Positions 38,699-47,757 of a stretch of DNA of 64,000 nt are shown here, piece after piece. The DNA is taken from contig JACQZZ010000106.1 in NCBI GenBank assembly GCA_016213625.1, positions 115,806-179,805 of the forward strand. Direction: 5' to 3'. Below the pieces are notes generated by a model, which searched no databases, was not told where the DNA came from, and saw nothing but the letters and a program-made list of their open reading frames with translations. The position numbers and the translations under genes were made by a program. Origin of the DNA: Actinomycetota bacterium (GTDB lineage Bacteria; Actinomycetota; Acidimicrobiia; Acidimicrobiales; Ilumatobacteraceae). How positions within the stretch are numbered: the first letter of the stretch is position 1; each line of letters starts with the position of its first letter.

Positions 38699-39361
38699 TC
38701 ACGCGTTCCCCAGCAGCGAGTCGGCTTCGGTGTCGACGAGGAGTTCGGACAGATCGGTGGAGCCGGCGAGGTCGAGCAGCGCCGTGCAGTGACGGGCTTC
38801 GGCCACCTGGATGGAGGCGACGGTGCTGGCACCGTTCAGGCCCTGCAGCTTGGCGAGCACGTCGAGGTGGGTGGCCACGGCTGCGGATTCGAGCTGCGCG
38901 GCGGCCTTCAGCACGTCGTCGGTGGAGCCGGCGAACTGCGACTTCCACTCGGCGAACAGTTCCTCGGAGCGGGTGCTCGGGGCGCTCTTGCCGAGCAAGC
39001 CGCTGAGCGTGTTGCCGTAGGCGAGGTGTGACTCGCGCATCTCGGTCATGACCGCCGCCTGCACATCGGACCAGCCGGCGACGCCGTTGATTGCCTGTTC
39101 GTACAGGCCGGCCGCGGTGAGCTCGAGCTGCTGCGCGTAGGCGAGCAGGGTGACGTCGTCGTCGGTGGGCTGGCGAGGAGGCGCCGTGGTGGTGGTGCTG
39201 CTCTCCTCGGGCGTGCTGTCGGTGGTGGCCGACGCGGAGGCGCGGCCACTGAGGAACGGCAACAGCGACAATGCGGCGCCACCGATGCCGGCGGCGAGGA
39301 TGCCGCGACGGGGCAACCGACGCTCAGCCTCGACGCCAGACTGCGTCACTTCGATTTCCAC
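38699..39361 (-). CDS. Exported ferritin-like domain protein with Tat signal
   Basis: The 220-residue protein has a Tat signal at its start (LPRRGILAAGIGGAALSLLPFLSGRASA), then a Thr-rich linker and a four-helix ferritin-like domain with E/H pairs (QQLELTAAGLYEQAI; EMRESHLAYGNTL; ESAAVATHLDVLAK; EARHCTALLDL). Proteins of this type bind a di-metal centre. It forms an operon with the following ferritin-like lipoprotein gene, and both should act outside the membrane. Confidence 0.82.
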   Translation of the reverse strand: MEIEVTQSGVEAERRLPRRGILAAGIGGAALSLLPFLSGRASASATTDSTPEESSTTTTAPPRQPTDDDVTLLAYAQQLELTAAGLYEQAINGVAGWSDVQAAVMTEMRESHLAYGNTLSGLLGKSAPSTRSEELFAEWKSQFAGSTDDVLKAAAQLESAAVATHLDVLAKLQGLNGASTVASIQVAEARHCTALLDLAGSTDLSELLVDTEADSLLGNA

Positions 39362-39424
39362 TCGGGGTGTTCCTTTCGAGACGATCAGCTCTAGCTTTCC
39401 CGGCCAGAGGTGAGCAGAGCAATT

Positions 39425-40870
39425 CTAGAAGTCCAGAGCCGACAGGTCGGGTATCCAACCGCGACTCCTGGAAACGGCCTCGGCCCACTGTGTGCGGTCC
39501 AAGGAGCCGGTCGGTTCCACCACCTGGCGGGGACGCCACGCCTCGGCGATGTCGTCGAAGGTGCTCCACACACCCACGGCGAGCCCCGCCAGATAGGCGG
39601 CGCCGACGGTGGTGGCCTCGGTGTGGCGGGACACCTCGACGGGCTTGCCGGTGGCGTTGGCCAGGGCCTGGACGAACGTGGGGTTCTCGCTCATGCCACC
39701 GTCGATGCGCAGGGTGGGCACGGTGTGGCCGGTGTCGGCCTCGGCGGCCGCCACCAGGTCGGCGCCGCGATGGGCCACCCCTTCGAGCACCGCACGCGTG
39801 ATCTGCGGACGGCCGCTGCCGCGGGTGAGCCCCAGCAGCGTGCCGCGGGCGCCGTAGTCCCAGTAGGGCGTGCCCAGGCCCATCAGTGCCGGCACGTAGA
39901 CCACGCCGTCGGACGTGTCGCACTGCGCGGCCACGTCGTGGCTCTCGGCGGGCGAGCCGAGGATGCCCAGGTCGGAGACCAGCCATTCCACGTTGGTGCC
40001 CGCCGACAACATGATGGCCTCGGCGCCCCACGTGAGCTCACCGTCGCGGCTCCAGGCCACGATGGGGAACGTGCCCTCGGCCGTGCGGTGGTTGCCGCTC
40101 GGCGCGCTGCGACCGGTGCACAGGTCGAGCATGCCGCCGGTACCGAACGTGATCTTCGCCTGGCCGGGGCGCACGCAGCTCTGACCCACGAGGCTGCCCT
40201 GCTGGTCGCCCACCAGCGCGGCCAGTGGCGGCGAGCCGGGCAGGGCGAGTGCCTCGCCGAACACACCGGACGTGTCCACCAGGCGCGGCAGCAGCGCCAT
40301 GGGCACGCCGAGCGCCGCACACGTGGTGGGGGACCACTCGGTGGCCCCTGGCTGGGTGAGGCCGGTGACGGCCGCGTTGGTGTGGTCGGTGGCGTGCACC
40401 GTGCCGTTGCTGAGCACCCAGGCCACCCACGTGTCGACCGTGCCGAAGCACAGATCGCGGTCGCGGGCGCCCGGCACGTTGTTCAGCAACCACGCGATCT
40501 TGGTGGCCGACTGGTTCGGGGCGAGTGCCAGCCCGTGCTCGCTCTTGGCCACGATGCAGTCGATGACCGTTCGCAGGTCCTGCCATCCGAGCCCGGGCGC
40601 GATGGGTTCGCCGGTGGTCCGGTCCCACAGGATGGTGCTGGCGCGCTGGGCGGTGATGCCCACGCCCTCGACGGGCCCGCCGTCGGCGAGCGCGGCCCTC
40701 GACACCTCGAGCACCGCGGTGGCCATGGCGGTGGCGTCGAACTCCACGAGCCCGGGGAAGGGCGTACTGGGCGGGAACGGTCGGTAGTGGAGCGCGATGA
40801 CCTCGCCGTCGGGTCGCATGACCGCAGCGCGCAGACCGGAGGTGCCGACGTCGACCACGAGCACGCTCAT
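39425..40870 (-). CDS. FGGY family carbohydrate kinase, glycerol kinase-like
   Basis: The 481-residue protein has the FGGY signatures: LVVDVGTSGLRAAV (phosphate 1) at the start, GITAQRASTILWDRTTGEPI, TFGTGGMLDLCTG, and LRIDGGMSENPTFVQALAN (adenosine). Its place in an operon with glpD makes glycerol a likely substrate, although the sequence departs from classic GlpK, which has 500 or so residues and other motifs. It starts four bases inside the preceding gene. Confidence 0.85.
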   Translation of the reverse strand: MSVLVVDVGTSGLRAAVMRPDGEVIALHYRPFPPSTPFPGLVEFDATAMATAVLEVSRAALADGGPVEGVGITAQRASTILWDRTTGEPIAPGLGWQDLRTVIDCIVAKSEHGLALAPNQSATKIAWLLNNVPGARDRDLCFGTVDTWVAWVLSNGTVHATDHTNAAVTGLTQPGATEWSPTTCAALGVPMALLPRLVDTSGVFGEALALPGSPPLAALVGDQQGSLVGQSCVRPGQAKITFGTGGMLDLCTGRSAPSGNHRTAEGTFPIVAWSRDGELTWGAEAIMLSAGTNVEWLVSDLGILGSPAESHDVAAQCDTSDGVVYVPALMGLGTPYWDYGARGTLLGLTRGSGRPQITRAVLEGVAHRGADLVAAAEADTGHTVPTLRIDGGMSENPTFVQALANATGKPVEVSRHTEATTVGAAYLAGLAVGVWSTFDDIAEAWRPRQVVEPTGSLDRTQWAEAVSRSRGWIPDLSALDF

Positions 40871-41280
40871 CGAGGAGCCTTTCCGCCCGGCACGAAGCCG
40901 CGCTTGCGAAGGATGCTGCCGAGCCCACCGCCCACCAGTCCGGCGAACAGTACGGCAGTGAAGGTGAAGAAGATGCCCAACCAGCGCACCTCACCGCCGC
41001 GGAAGAGTTTGATGACCACGAAGATGGTCTGTGCCGCGAGATAGGTGCCGCCCGCACACACCATGCCGTGCACGAGGGGGAGGTTCTTGGTCTGCACCCA
41101 GGCGGCGATGCCGGCCCCGAGCGTGAACCCGCCGAGGGCGAGCAGCCACAGCACAGAGGTCCACGGCGAATTCGAGTCGTGGTCGGCCACCAGTCGGGCG
41201 CCGATGCTGAAGGGCACGGCGAACACGAGCGCCACGCTGGCCCCCTGCTTGAGCGCGATCCGGTCGAGGGTGCCGCTCAT
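40867..41280 (-). CDS. Small membrane protein in the glpD operon
   Basis: The 137-residue protein (ATG 41280) has four hydrophobic segments (SVALVFAVPFSIGARLV; VLWLLALGGFTLGAGIAAWV; PLVHGMVCAGGTYLAAQTIFVVI; GIFFTFTAVLFAGLVGGGLGSIL) and a basic C-terminus. No family is recognised. Overlaps of four bases on both sides tie it to the flavoenzyme gene and the kinase gene. Confidence 0.75.
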   Translation of the reverse strand: MSGTLDRIALKQGASVALVFAVPFSIGARLVADHDSNSPWTSVLWLLALGGFTLGAGIAAWVQTKNLPLVHGMVCAGGTYLAAQTIFVVIKLFRGGEVRWLGIFFTFTAVLFAGLVGGGLGSILRKRGFVPGGKAPR

Positions 41281-42749
41281 GGCCAGGCCACCGATCCGAA
41301 GGGCGAACGGAGTCCCATCTTGCCGGGGTTGAGGATGCCCTTCGGGTCGAGCGCGTCCTTCACGGCCTGCAACACGGGCAGCGCGTCGCCCAGCGCTTCG
41401 GGCACGAACCTGGCGCGGTTCAACCCGACGCCGTGGTGGTGCGACAGGTTGCCACCCGCCGCGAGCACGGCGCGCTGACCTGCGTCCCACAGGGCGACGT
41501 AGGTGGCATCGACCTCGTCGGCGGGCGGCGTGGCCGCGAACGTGAAGTAGAGGCAGGCGCCGTCGAGGTAGCTGTGCGACAGATGGCAGGTGGCCGCACG
41601 GGCGTGCGGCACGGCGAGCATCGCAGCGCGCACGGCGTCGAAGATGGTGGGCAGCGCAGCCCATGGCGCGGCGATCTCCAGCGTGTCGACCACGAAGCCC
41701 TTGCGGGTGAGGGCCTGCAGCGCGCTGGTGTCGTTGCGGTGATGCATCCACTACTCGACCAGATCGTCGGGCAGCACCAGCGCATCGCGGCATTCGTCGG
41801 CCACCACGCTCATCGCGCCGTCGATGATGGCGGGGTCGCCCTCGTCGAGCACCAGCAGCACGCAGTAGGTGCCGTCGCCGCCCTGCCCGCGCTGGCTCTC
41901 GGGCGCGTCGTACAGGCGCAGCACGGCGGGTGTGGCACCGCGGCGAAGGATGCGGCGGCAGGCCTCGAGCCCGGCCTCGAACGTGGGGAACGAGTACGCC
42001 GCGCGGCGTTCGGCGGCGGGCAGGGGGTGCGCCTTCAGCCACACCGTGGTGACGATGCCCAGCGTGCCTTCGCTCCCGACGAACAGCTGCGTCAGGTCGG
42101 GGCCCTGGGCGCCGGCCGGGAACCCGCCTGTGTGGATGACGGAGCCGTCGGCGGTGACGACCTCCAGCCCCGCGACGATGTGCTCGATCTTGCCGTAGCG
42201 GGTGCTGTACTGGCCGGCGCCGCGACACGCCACCCAGCCGCCGACCGTCGCGATGTCGAAGCTCTGCGGGAAGTGGCCCACGGTGAGCCCGTGCCGCTCG
42301 CGCAGTTCGGCCTCGAGTTCGGGGCCGAACGTGCCGGCGAGCACCTGCACCAGACCCGAGGTGGCATCCACCTGCACCACGCCCTGCAGCGCGGTGAGAT
42401 CCAGTACGACACCGCCGAACACCGGGATGGACGCGCCCAACACGCCGCTGCGGCCACCGGCAGCGGTGACCGGCACCGAGTGTTCGTGGCACAGGCGCAC
42501 GACCGCGGCCACCTCGGCGGTGGACCGGGGCCTGGCAACGACGGCAGCGCGTTGGAGTACCTGGCCCTGCAGCGCCCAGTGCATGGCGAGTGGCCACCAG
42601 TCGCGGCTGGCCTCGGCCACCTCCATCTCGTCGGTGAGCGTGGGGCACACTGCCCCGAGCGCGCCAGCGAAGCCATCGGGCAACGCGGGCGGCGCGGGCA
42701 GACGGTGGGCCGATCCGGTGAGTTCGATGGGGGAGGTGGGCTGGGTCAT
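41277..42749 (-). pseudogene. FAD-binding oxidase (alkyl-DHAP synthase-like), interrupted by one in-frame TAG
   Basis: The frame from ATG 42749 to TGA 41277 has 491 codons with a single TAG at 41751-41753 (codon 333). Both sides are in the same frame and homologous: FAD_binding_4 domain (RSTAEVAAVVRLCHEHSVPVTAAGGRSG) before, and the FAD-oxidase C-terminal domain with HHRNDTSALQALTRKGFVVDT and NLSHHHGVGLNRARF after. The HHH motif is typical of alkyldihydroxyacetonephosphate synthase. Relatives have E-K-W or similar where this gene has E-stop-W. A nonsense mutation, a sequence error or amber read-through are all possible. Junctions with glpD and the next gene are intact four-base overlaps. Confidence 0.85.
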
Positions 42750-44398
42750 GGGGCGATCGCGTTCTCGGCCGTGTGCGCGGCCAGGTCTTCGGCAGCGCAT
42801 GCCGTCAGGAACAGTTGCAGTTGACGTTCGGTCTCGGCGTGGTCCCACCCGAGCTCGGCGGCCAGCAGCGCAGCCACCGCGGGAGCGGCAGCCACTGTGG
42901 CGGGTCGGTCGAAGAGGCGTGCGCGAGTGCGTCGGGCGAGCACGTCGTCGAGCGAGCGGGCCATCTCGCGACGCACGGCGTAGACGGCCTCGGCGCGCAC
43001 GTAGGGGAGCCCCTCCACGAGCGGCTGGCCGAGCGACGGATCGTCGGCGATGAGCGCCCGCACCTCGGAGGCGAGTGTGCCGTAGCGACCGGCCAGATGG
43101 GTCTCTGGGGTGCCTGCGTCGTGGTCCACGCCGCTGAGCGCCCCGACCAACCGCAGCCGCTTGGTGCGGCAACGAGCCTTCGTGCCCAACAGATCGAGCA
43201 CGTCGTCGATGGTGTCCTCGGCCATCTCGCGGTAGGTGGTGAGCTTGCCGCCGGTGACCGTGACCACGCCGTGGTCGGAACGATGCACCCGATGGCGCCG
43301 CGACAAATCGGCCGTGCGATCCGACTCGGTGGCCTTCACCAGTGGACGGAGCCCGGCCCACACGCCGGTGATGTCGTCGGCGGTGAGCTTCGTCGTGAGC
43401 GACGCGTTGGTGGCGCGCAGGACGTACTCGACGTCGTCCTTCGTGCAGTGCGGATCGTCGAGCGAACCGGTGTAGTCGGTGTCGGTGGTGCCGATGTAGC
43501 AGTGCTGGAAGCGGCCGCCCGGCAGCGGCCCCCACGGCACCAGGAAGAGGCTTCGTCGGTCCTTCGGCACCGGGATGACCACGGCGATGTCGCAGCGCAC
43601 CTTGTCCCACGGCACGGTGATGTGGATGCCCTTCGCCGGTCGCAGCGAATCGGGATGGCGGCCCTCGTCGAGTGCGCGCACGTCGTCGGCCCACACACCT
43701 GCCGCGTTCACGACCGATCGGGTGGACACGGTGATGCGCTGACCATCGGCCTCCACCACGGCGGCCTCGGTGCGACCGTCTGCGCCGGTGACGATGTCGA
43801 CCAGCGTGCAGCCGTTGGCCACCGCGGCACCGTGGGCGGCGGCGGTGCGGGCCACCGTGAGCACGAGGCGAGCGTCGTCGACGCTGGCGTCGTAGTACAG
43901 GTAGGCGGAGGCCAGTCGTTCCTTCGGCATCGTGGGGAAGTGGGCGAGCGCGGCGCTCTTGCGCAGCCGGCGATGCAGCTTGCCGATGCGCCAGCCGCCG
44001 GTGAGGTCGTACATCCACATCGCCGACCCGAGCGCACGAGCCACCTTGCGCGACACCACGCCGTCCTTCGTGAGGATGGGGATCATGAACGGCAGCAGAC
44101 CCACCAGGTGTGGCGCGTTCCGCCGCAGTCGCTGACGCTCGCGCAGCGCCTGGTACACCAGTGCCACTTCACCCTGTTGCAGGTAGCGCAGCCCGCCGTG
44201 CACCATCTTCGAACTCTTCGACGACGTGCCCGACGCGAAGTCGTCGCGTTCGATGAGGGCGGTGCGCAGGCCGCGGCTGGCGGCGTCGAGCGCGGCACCC
44301 GCACCGGTGATGCCACCGCCCACCACCAGCACGTCGAAGGTCTCGGTGGCCAGTCGGTGGAGCATGGACGACCGCTGGAAGGTGGAGTCGGACGGCAT
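42746..44398 (-). CDS. glpD: Aerobic glycerol-3-phosphate dehydrogenase
   Basis: The 550-residue flavoprotein oxidises sn-glycerol 3-phosphate to dihydroxyacetone phosphate and feeds electrons to the membrane quinone pool. The N-terminal FAD dinucleotide fold is VLVVGGGITGAGAALDAASRGL, followed by the family signature KSSKMVHGGLRYLQQGEVALV, and GGKLTTYREMAEDTIDDVL in the second half. The C-terminal helical domain is present. It opens a four-gene operon with overlapping junctions. Confidence 0.95.
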   Translation of the reverse strand: MPSDSTFQRSSMLHRLATETFDVLVVGGGITGAGAALDAASRGLRTALIERDDFASGTSSKSSKMVHGGLRYLQQGEVALVYQALRERQRLRRNAPHLVGLLPFMIPILTKDGVVSRKVARALGSAMWMYDLTGGWRIGKLHRRLRKSAALAHFPTMPKERLASAYLYYDASVDDARLVLTVARTAAAHGAAVANGCTLVDIVTGADGRTEAAVVEADGQRITVSTRSVVNAAGVWADDVRALDEGRHPDSLRPAKGIHITVPWDKVRCDIAVVIPVPKDRRSLFLVPWGPLPGGRFQHCYIGTTDTDYTGSLDDPHCTKDDVEYVLRATNASLTTKLTADDITGVWAGLRPLVKATESDRTADLSRRHRVHRSDHGVVTVTGGKLTTYREMAEDTIDDVLDLLGTKARCRTKRLRLVGALSGVDHDAGTPETHLAGRYGTLASEVRALIADDPSLGQPLVEGLPYVRAEAVYAVRREMARSLDDVLARRTRARLFDRPATVAAAPAVAALLAAELGWDHAETERQLQLFLTACAAEDLAAHTAENAIAP

Positions 44399-44459
44399 CG
44401 GGCGTCATCCTAGGGACGCTCTGCCGGACGGGGGAGAGCGCAGCACTGTTTGCAGGTGA

Positions 44460-44505
44460 TGCGAATCTGCACGAATTGCAGACAAATGTCACGCCTGGCT
44501 AAGGT
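44460..44505 (+). promoter_or_regulatory. Promoter and candidate operator of the Fur-family gene
   Basis: TTGCAG (44476-44481), an 18-base spacer and TAAGGT (44500-44505) make a reasonable promoter that would start at GTG 44513. An imperfect palindrome, TGCGAATC-5 bases-GAATTGCA (44460-44480), overlaps the -35 element. Autoregulation by the Fur-family protein is plausible. Confidence 0.45.
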
Positions 44506-44512
44506 CGCCTTC

Positions 44513-44944
44513 GTGCGCCAACCTGCCGAACTCACCGTGGCGTTCCGCGCGAAGGGCTTGAAGGTCACACCGCAGCGTCAGCTGTTGTTCCGCCTCCTGC
44601 ACGGCCACGAGGGTCATCCCACCGCAGAGGGTCTGTTCGCCGAGGCCTCCGAGCAGATGCCCGGCATCTCGCTGCGCACCGTCTACCAGACCCTCAACGA
44701 CCTCGCGGCCATGGGTGAACTGCAGGTGCTGCACATCACGCCGGGCACCAGCCGATTCGACCCCAACGTCGAGTCGCACCACCACGCCAAGTGCGTGTCC
44801 TGCGGTCAACTCCGCGACATCCACGTGCCGCAGGCCCAGCAGCTGGAAGTCGTCGGTCTGCACGACTTCCACCCCAGCCACACGAGCGTCGTGGTCAACG
44901 GGCTGTGCACGCCCTGCGCCACCGCCACCGATCCCATCCAGTAA
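44513..44944 (+). CDS. Fur family transcriptional regulator, PerR-like
   Basis: The 143-residue protein from GTG 44513 has the Fur winged helix ([55 protein letters not shown]), the metal-site residues [15 protein letters not shown] and a second CxxC (LCTPC) for structural zinc. An upstream ATG at 44486 is possible, but the promoter places the transcript start at the GTG. It lies just before rubrerythrin and an Fe-S protein, so a peroxide- or iron-sensing role (PerR type) is likelier than zinc or bulk iron control. Confidence 0.9.
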   Translation: MRQPAELTVAFRAKGLKVTPQRQLLFRLLHGHEGHPTAEGLFAEASEQMPGISLRTVYQTLNDLAAMGELQVLHITPGTSRFDPNVESHHHAKCVSCGQLRDIHVPQAQQLEVVGLHDFHPSHTSVVVNGLCTPCATATDPIQ

Positions 44945-44979
44945 TCACCTCAACCAACACGAGACAAAGGGAGCACACC

Positions 44980-45393
<414 letters not shown>

Positions 45394-45409
45394 CCCCCAC
45401 GCTCGCAGA

Positions 45410-45451
45410 CACCCGAACTTAAGTTCCCACGTCGGAACTTAAGTTCGGGTG
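45410..45451. repeat. Inverted repeat built of two palindromic 12-mers
   Basis: Arms 45410-45427 and 45434-45451 are perfect 18-bp inverted complements with a 6-base spacer (CACGTC). Each arm itself contains the palindrome GAACTTAAGTTC. It lies between the rubrerythrin stop and the Fe-S protein start (11 bases upstream of the ATG). It can fold as a terminator or attenuator stem, or act as two operator boxes 22 bases apart. Confidence 0.8.
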
Positions 45452-45462
45452 CGGAGGCCCTC

Positions 45463-46779
45463 ATGACGATCATCTACGACCCGAAGCACCCGCTGTACAC
45501 CGACGAAGCCGACGTGCGCTCCGAGCTCACGCGTGTGTTCGACCTGTGTCACGGGTGTCGACTGTGCTTCAAGTTCTGCACGTCGTTCCCCACCCTGTTC
45601 GAGATGATCGACCGACACGACGATCAGGACGCCGGTCGGCTCACCCCTGCCCAGCAGGACCAGGTGGTCAGCGAGTGTTTCCAGTGCAAGCTCTGCTACA
45701 TCAACTGCCCGTACATCCCTGAGCTGCACGAGTGGGCGCTCGACTTCCCGCGGCTGATGCTGCGTGCCGACGCCATGCGCCAGGCCAATCACCAGGTGTC
45801 GGTGCGCTCGAGGGCCACCAACAACGTGATGGGTCGCACCGATCTCATGGGTCGCGCGGCCACCGCCGCCGCACCCCTCGCCAACAAGATGGTCGGTGCC
45901 AAGCCCGGTGGCATCGTGCGTACCGTCATCGAGAAGACCTCGGGCGTGTCGGCCGTGCGCCTGCTGCCGCCGTACGCCCGCCAGCGGTTCACCACCTGGT
46001 TCAAGAAGCGCCCGAAGGTGCGCATCGCCAAGCGCCAGGGTCGTGTGGCCGTCTACCCCACATGCCTCGTGGAATACCAGCAGCCCGGCATCGGCCACGA
46101 CCTCGTGAAGGTGTACGAACGCAACGGCATCGAGTGTTCGCTTGCCGAGACCACCGCCTGCTGCGGTGCGCCGTGGCTGCACAGCGGCGACGTCGAGCAG
46201 TTCACCAAGGTGGCCGAGAAGAACGTGAAGGCGCTCGCCGCGTCGGTGCGCAAGGGCCGCGACATCGTCGTGCCTCAGCCCACCTGCGGCTACATCCTGA
46301 AGAAGGACTACATCGACTACGTGGGCGGTGAAGACGCCAAGCTCGTCGCCGAGCACACCTACGACGCCGCCGAGTACCTGATGAAGGTGCACAAGTCGGA
46401 TGGTTCGTCGCTCGACACCGAGTTCAACGGTTTCGTGCCCCAGACCGTCACGTACCACACGCCCTGCCACCTGAAGGCACAGAACATCGGCCTCAAGAGC
46501 CGCGACCTCATCAAGCTCACCGGCGCCAAGGTGAAGCTGGTGCAGCAGTGCAGCGGCATCGACGGCATGTGGGGGCTGCGGGCCGAGAACACCGACATCA
46601 GCATCCCCATCGCCGGCAAGTTGGCCGCCGAGATCCGCAAGGCCGACGGTGATGTCGTGGCCGGCGACTGCCACCTGGCGAACACCGCCATCAGCGAGCA
46701 GACGGGCGAGACCCCCATGCACCCGTTGCAGGTCGTCGCTCGCGCCTACGGCATCCCCGAGGAAGAGGAACGTTCATGA
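45463..46779 (+). CDS. Double 4Fe-4S, CCG-domain protein (GlpC/HdrD-like)
   Basis: The 438-residue protein has two 4Fe-4S motifs near the N-terminus, CHGCRLCFKFC and CFQCKLCYINCP, and two cysteine-rich CCG-type domains later, with CCGAPWLHSG and TYHTPCHLKAQN plus PTCGY. This matches the heterodisulfide-reductase D/GlpC family, which passes electrons between quinones or thiols and a partner enzyme. Beside a rubrerythrin lacking its rubredoxin domain, it may supply electrons to it. The next gene overlaps by four bases. Confidence 0.9.
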   Translation: MTIIYDPKHPLYTDEADVRSELTRVFDLCHGCRLCFKFCTSFPTLFEMIDRHDDQDAGRLTPAQQDQVVSECFQCKLCYINCPYIPELHEWALDFPRLMLRADAMRQANHQVSVRSRATNNVMGRTDLMGRAATAAAPLANKMVGAKPGGIVRTVIEKTSGVSAVRLLPPYARQRFTTWFKKRPKVRIAKRQGRVAVYPTCLVEYQQPGIGHDLVKVYERNGIECSLAETTACCGAPWLHSGDVEQFTKVAEKNVKALAASVRKGRDIVVPQPTCGYILKKDYIDYVGGEDAKLVAEHTYDAAEYLMKVHKSDGSSLDTEFNGFVPQTVTYHTPCHLKAQNIGLKSRDLIKLTGAKVKLVQQCSGIDGMWGLRAENTDISIPIAGKLAAEIRKADGDVVAGDCHLANTAISEQTGETPMHPLQVVARAYGIPEEEERS

Positions 46780-47381
46780 CCATGACCTTCACCCGCAAGC
46801 TCGCCCTCGCCGACATCGCCGACGCACGCGCCTACGAGCGCGAGCGCGACCAGTTCCGGGCGCACGTGATCGAGCTCAAGCGACGTCGGCGGGTGCACCT
46901 CGGCACGGTGGTCGCCATCGTCTTCGAGAACCGCGACACGATGCGGTTCCAGGTGCAGGAGATGGCTCGGGTCGAGCACATCAACACCGACGCCGGCATC
47001 CAGGAAGAACTCGACGTCTACAACCCGCTCATCCCCGAGCCCGGCCAGCTGTGCGCCACCTTGTTCCTCGAACTCACCACCGAGGACCAGATGCGCGAGT
47101 GGCTGCCGAAGCTGGTGGGCGTGGAGCGCAGCCTGGTGTTCCGGCTGCCTGACGGCAGTGAGGTGCGTTGTGGGGTGGAAGCCGCCCACGCCGAGCAGCT
47201 CACCCGCGAGCACGTCACCGCCGCCGTGCACTTCATCGACTTCCGGTTCACCCCCGAACAAGTGGCGGCATTCACGGAGGGCGTGGTGCTGGCCATCGAC
47301 CATCCCGAGTACCACGAGGAAGCGCTGTTGTCGCCGGTCACCGTGGCTGAGCTGCGCTCCGACCTCCTGGGTTCGGACTGA
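46776..47381 (+). CDS. DUF3501 family protein
   Basis: The 201-residue soluble protein has the features of DUF3501: LALADIADARAYERERDQFRAHVIELKRRRRVHLG, then EMARVEHINTDAGIQEELDVYNPLIP, and a C-terminal VHFIDFRFTPEQV. The function is unknown. The family is commonly found next to the rubrerythrin and double Fe-S protein genes, as here, so it is likely a partner in that redox route. ATG 46776 overlaps the stop of the Fe-S protein gene. Confidence 0.85.
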   Translation: MTMTFTRKLALADIADARAYERERDQFRAHVIELKRRRRVHLGTVVAIVFENRDTMRFQVQEMARVEHINTDAGIQEELDVYNPLIPEPGQLCATLFLELTTEDQMREWLPKLVGVERSLVFRLPDGSEVRCGVEAAHAEQLTREHVTAAVHFIDFRFTPEQVAAFTEGVVLAIDHPEYHEEALLSPVTVAELRSDLLGSD

Positions 47382-47384
47382 ACT

Positions 47385-47400
47385 CGCGCAAAGAAGCGCG
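47385..47400 (+). terminator. Short hairpin after the DUF3501 gene
   Basis: CGCGC and GCGCG pair around AAAGAA, 3 bases after the operon's last stop codon. There is no T-run, so it is a weak terminator candidate. Confidence 0.3.
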
Positions 47401-47429
47401 CAGAAAAGACACAAATTGGGTCTGGCGCA

Positions 47430-47443
47430 GCGATCTTGATCGC
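47430..47443. promoter_or_regulatory. Palindrome upstream of the WhiB gene
   Basis: GCGATC-TT-GATCGC is a perfect palindrome 63 bases before the WhiB start and 3 bases before TAGATT (47447-47452), a possible -10 element. It may be a protein-binding site. No known regulator consensus was recognised. Confidence 0.35.
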
Positions 47444-47506
47444 ACCTAGATTCTCCCTCGCTGCCGGGTTTCTCCGGTAGCCGCACCAAACGGGGGACAA
47501 GTAGTC

Positions 47507-47746
47507 GTGTCGGCCAAAGAAATCATGTGGCGGCAACTCGGGGCGTGTCGGGGGCTGGAACCCAGCATCTTTTATCCCGATGACGAGGACGAGGCACTCG
47601 AGGCGAAAGACGTGTGCGCGCAGTGTGGGGTGCGCGTCGCCTGTCTCGAATACGCACTGCAAGTACGAGAGAAATCGGGCGTCTGGGGAGGCGCCACAGA
47701 ACGTGAACGCCGACGGATGATCCGTCAGCGGCGTCGCACTGCCTAG
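47507..47746 (+). CDS. WhiB family iron-sulfur regulator
   Basis: The 79-residue protein has the four cysteines that hold a 4Fe-4S cluster (C14, C37, C40, C46), the GVWGG turn and the basic C-terminal tail ERERRRMIRQRRR used for DNA contact. WhiB proteins are confined to actinobacteria and their phages and bind region 4 of the primary sigma factor. It starts at GTG 47507, with GGGGGA 8 bases upstream. The 60-base stretch before it looks like an untranslated leader. Confidence 0.95.
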   Translation: MSAKEIMWRQLGACRGLEPSIFYPDDEDEALEAKDVCAQCGVRVACLEYALQVREKSGVWGGATERERRRMIRQRRRTA

Positions 47747-47749
47747 CCT
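47744..47749 (+). promoter_or_regulatory. Candidate -10 hexamer (TAGCCT) of trpD
   Basis: TAGCCT overlaps the WhiB stop codon (TAG 47744-47746) and ends 8 bases before the trpD ATG. Confidence 0.35.
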
Positions 47750-47757
47750 CCTTGTCC

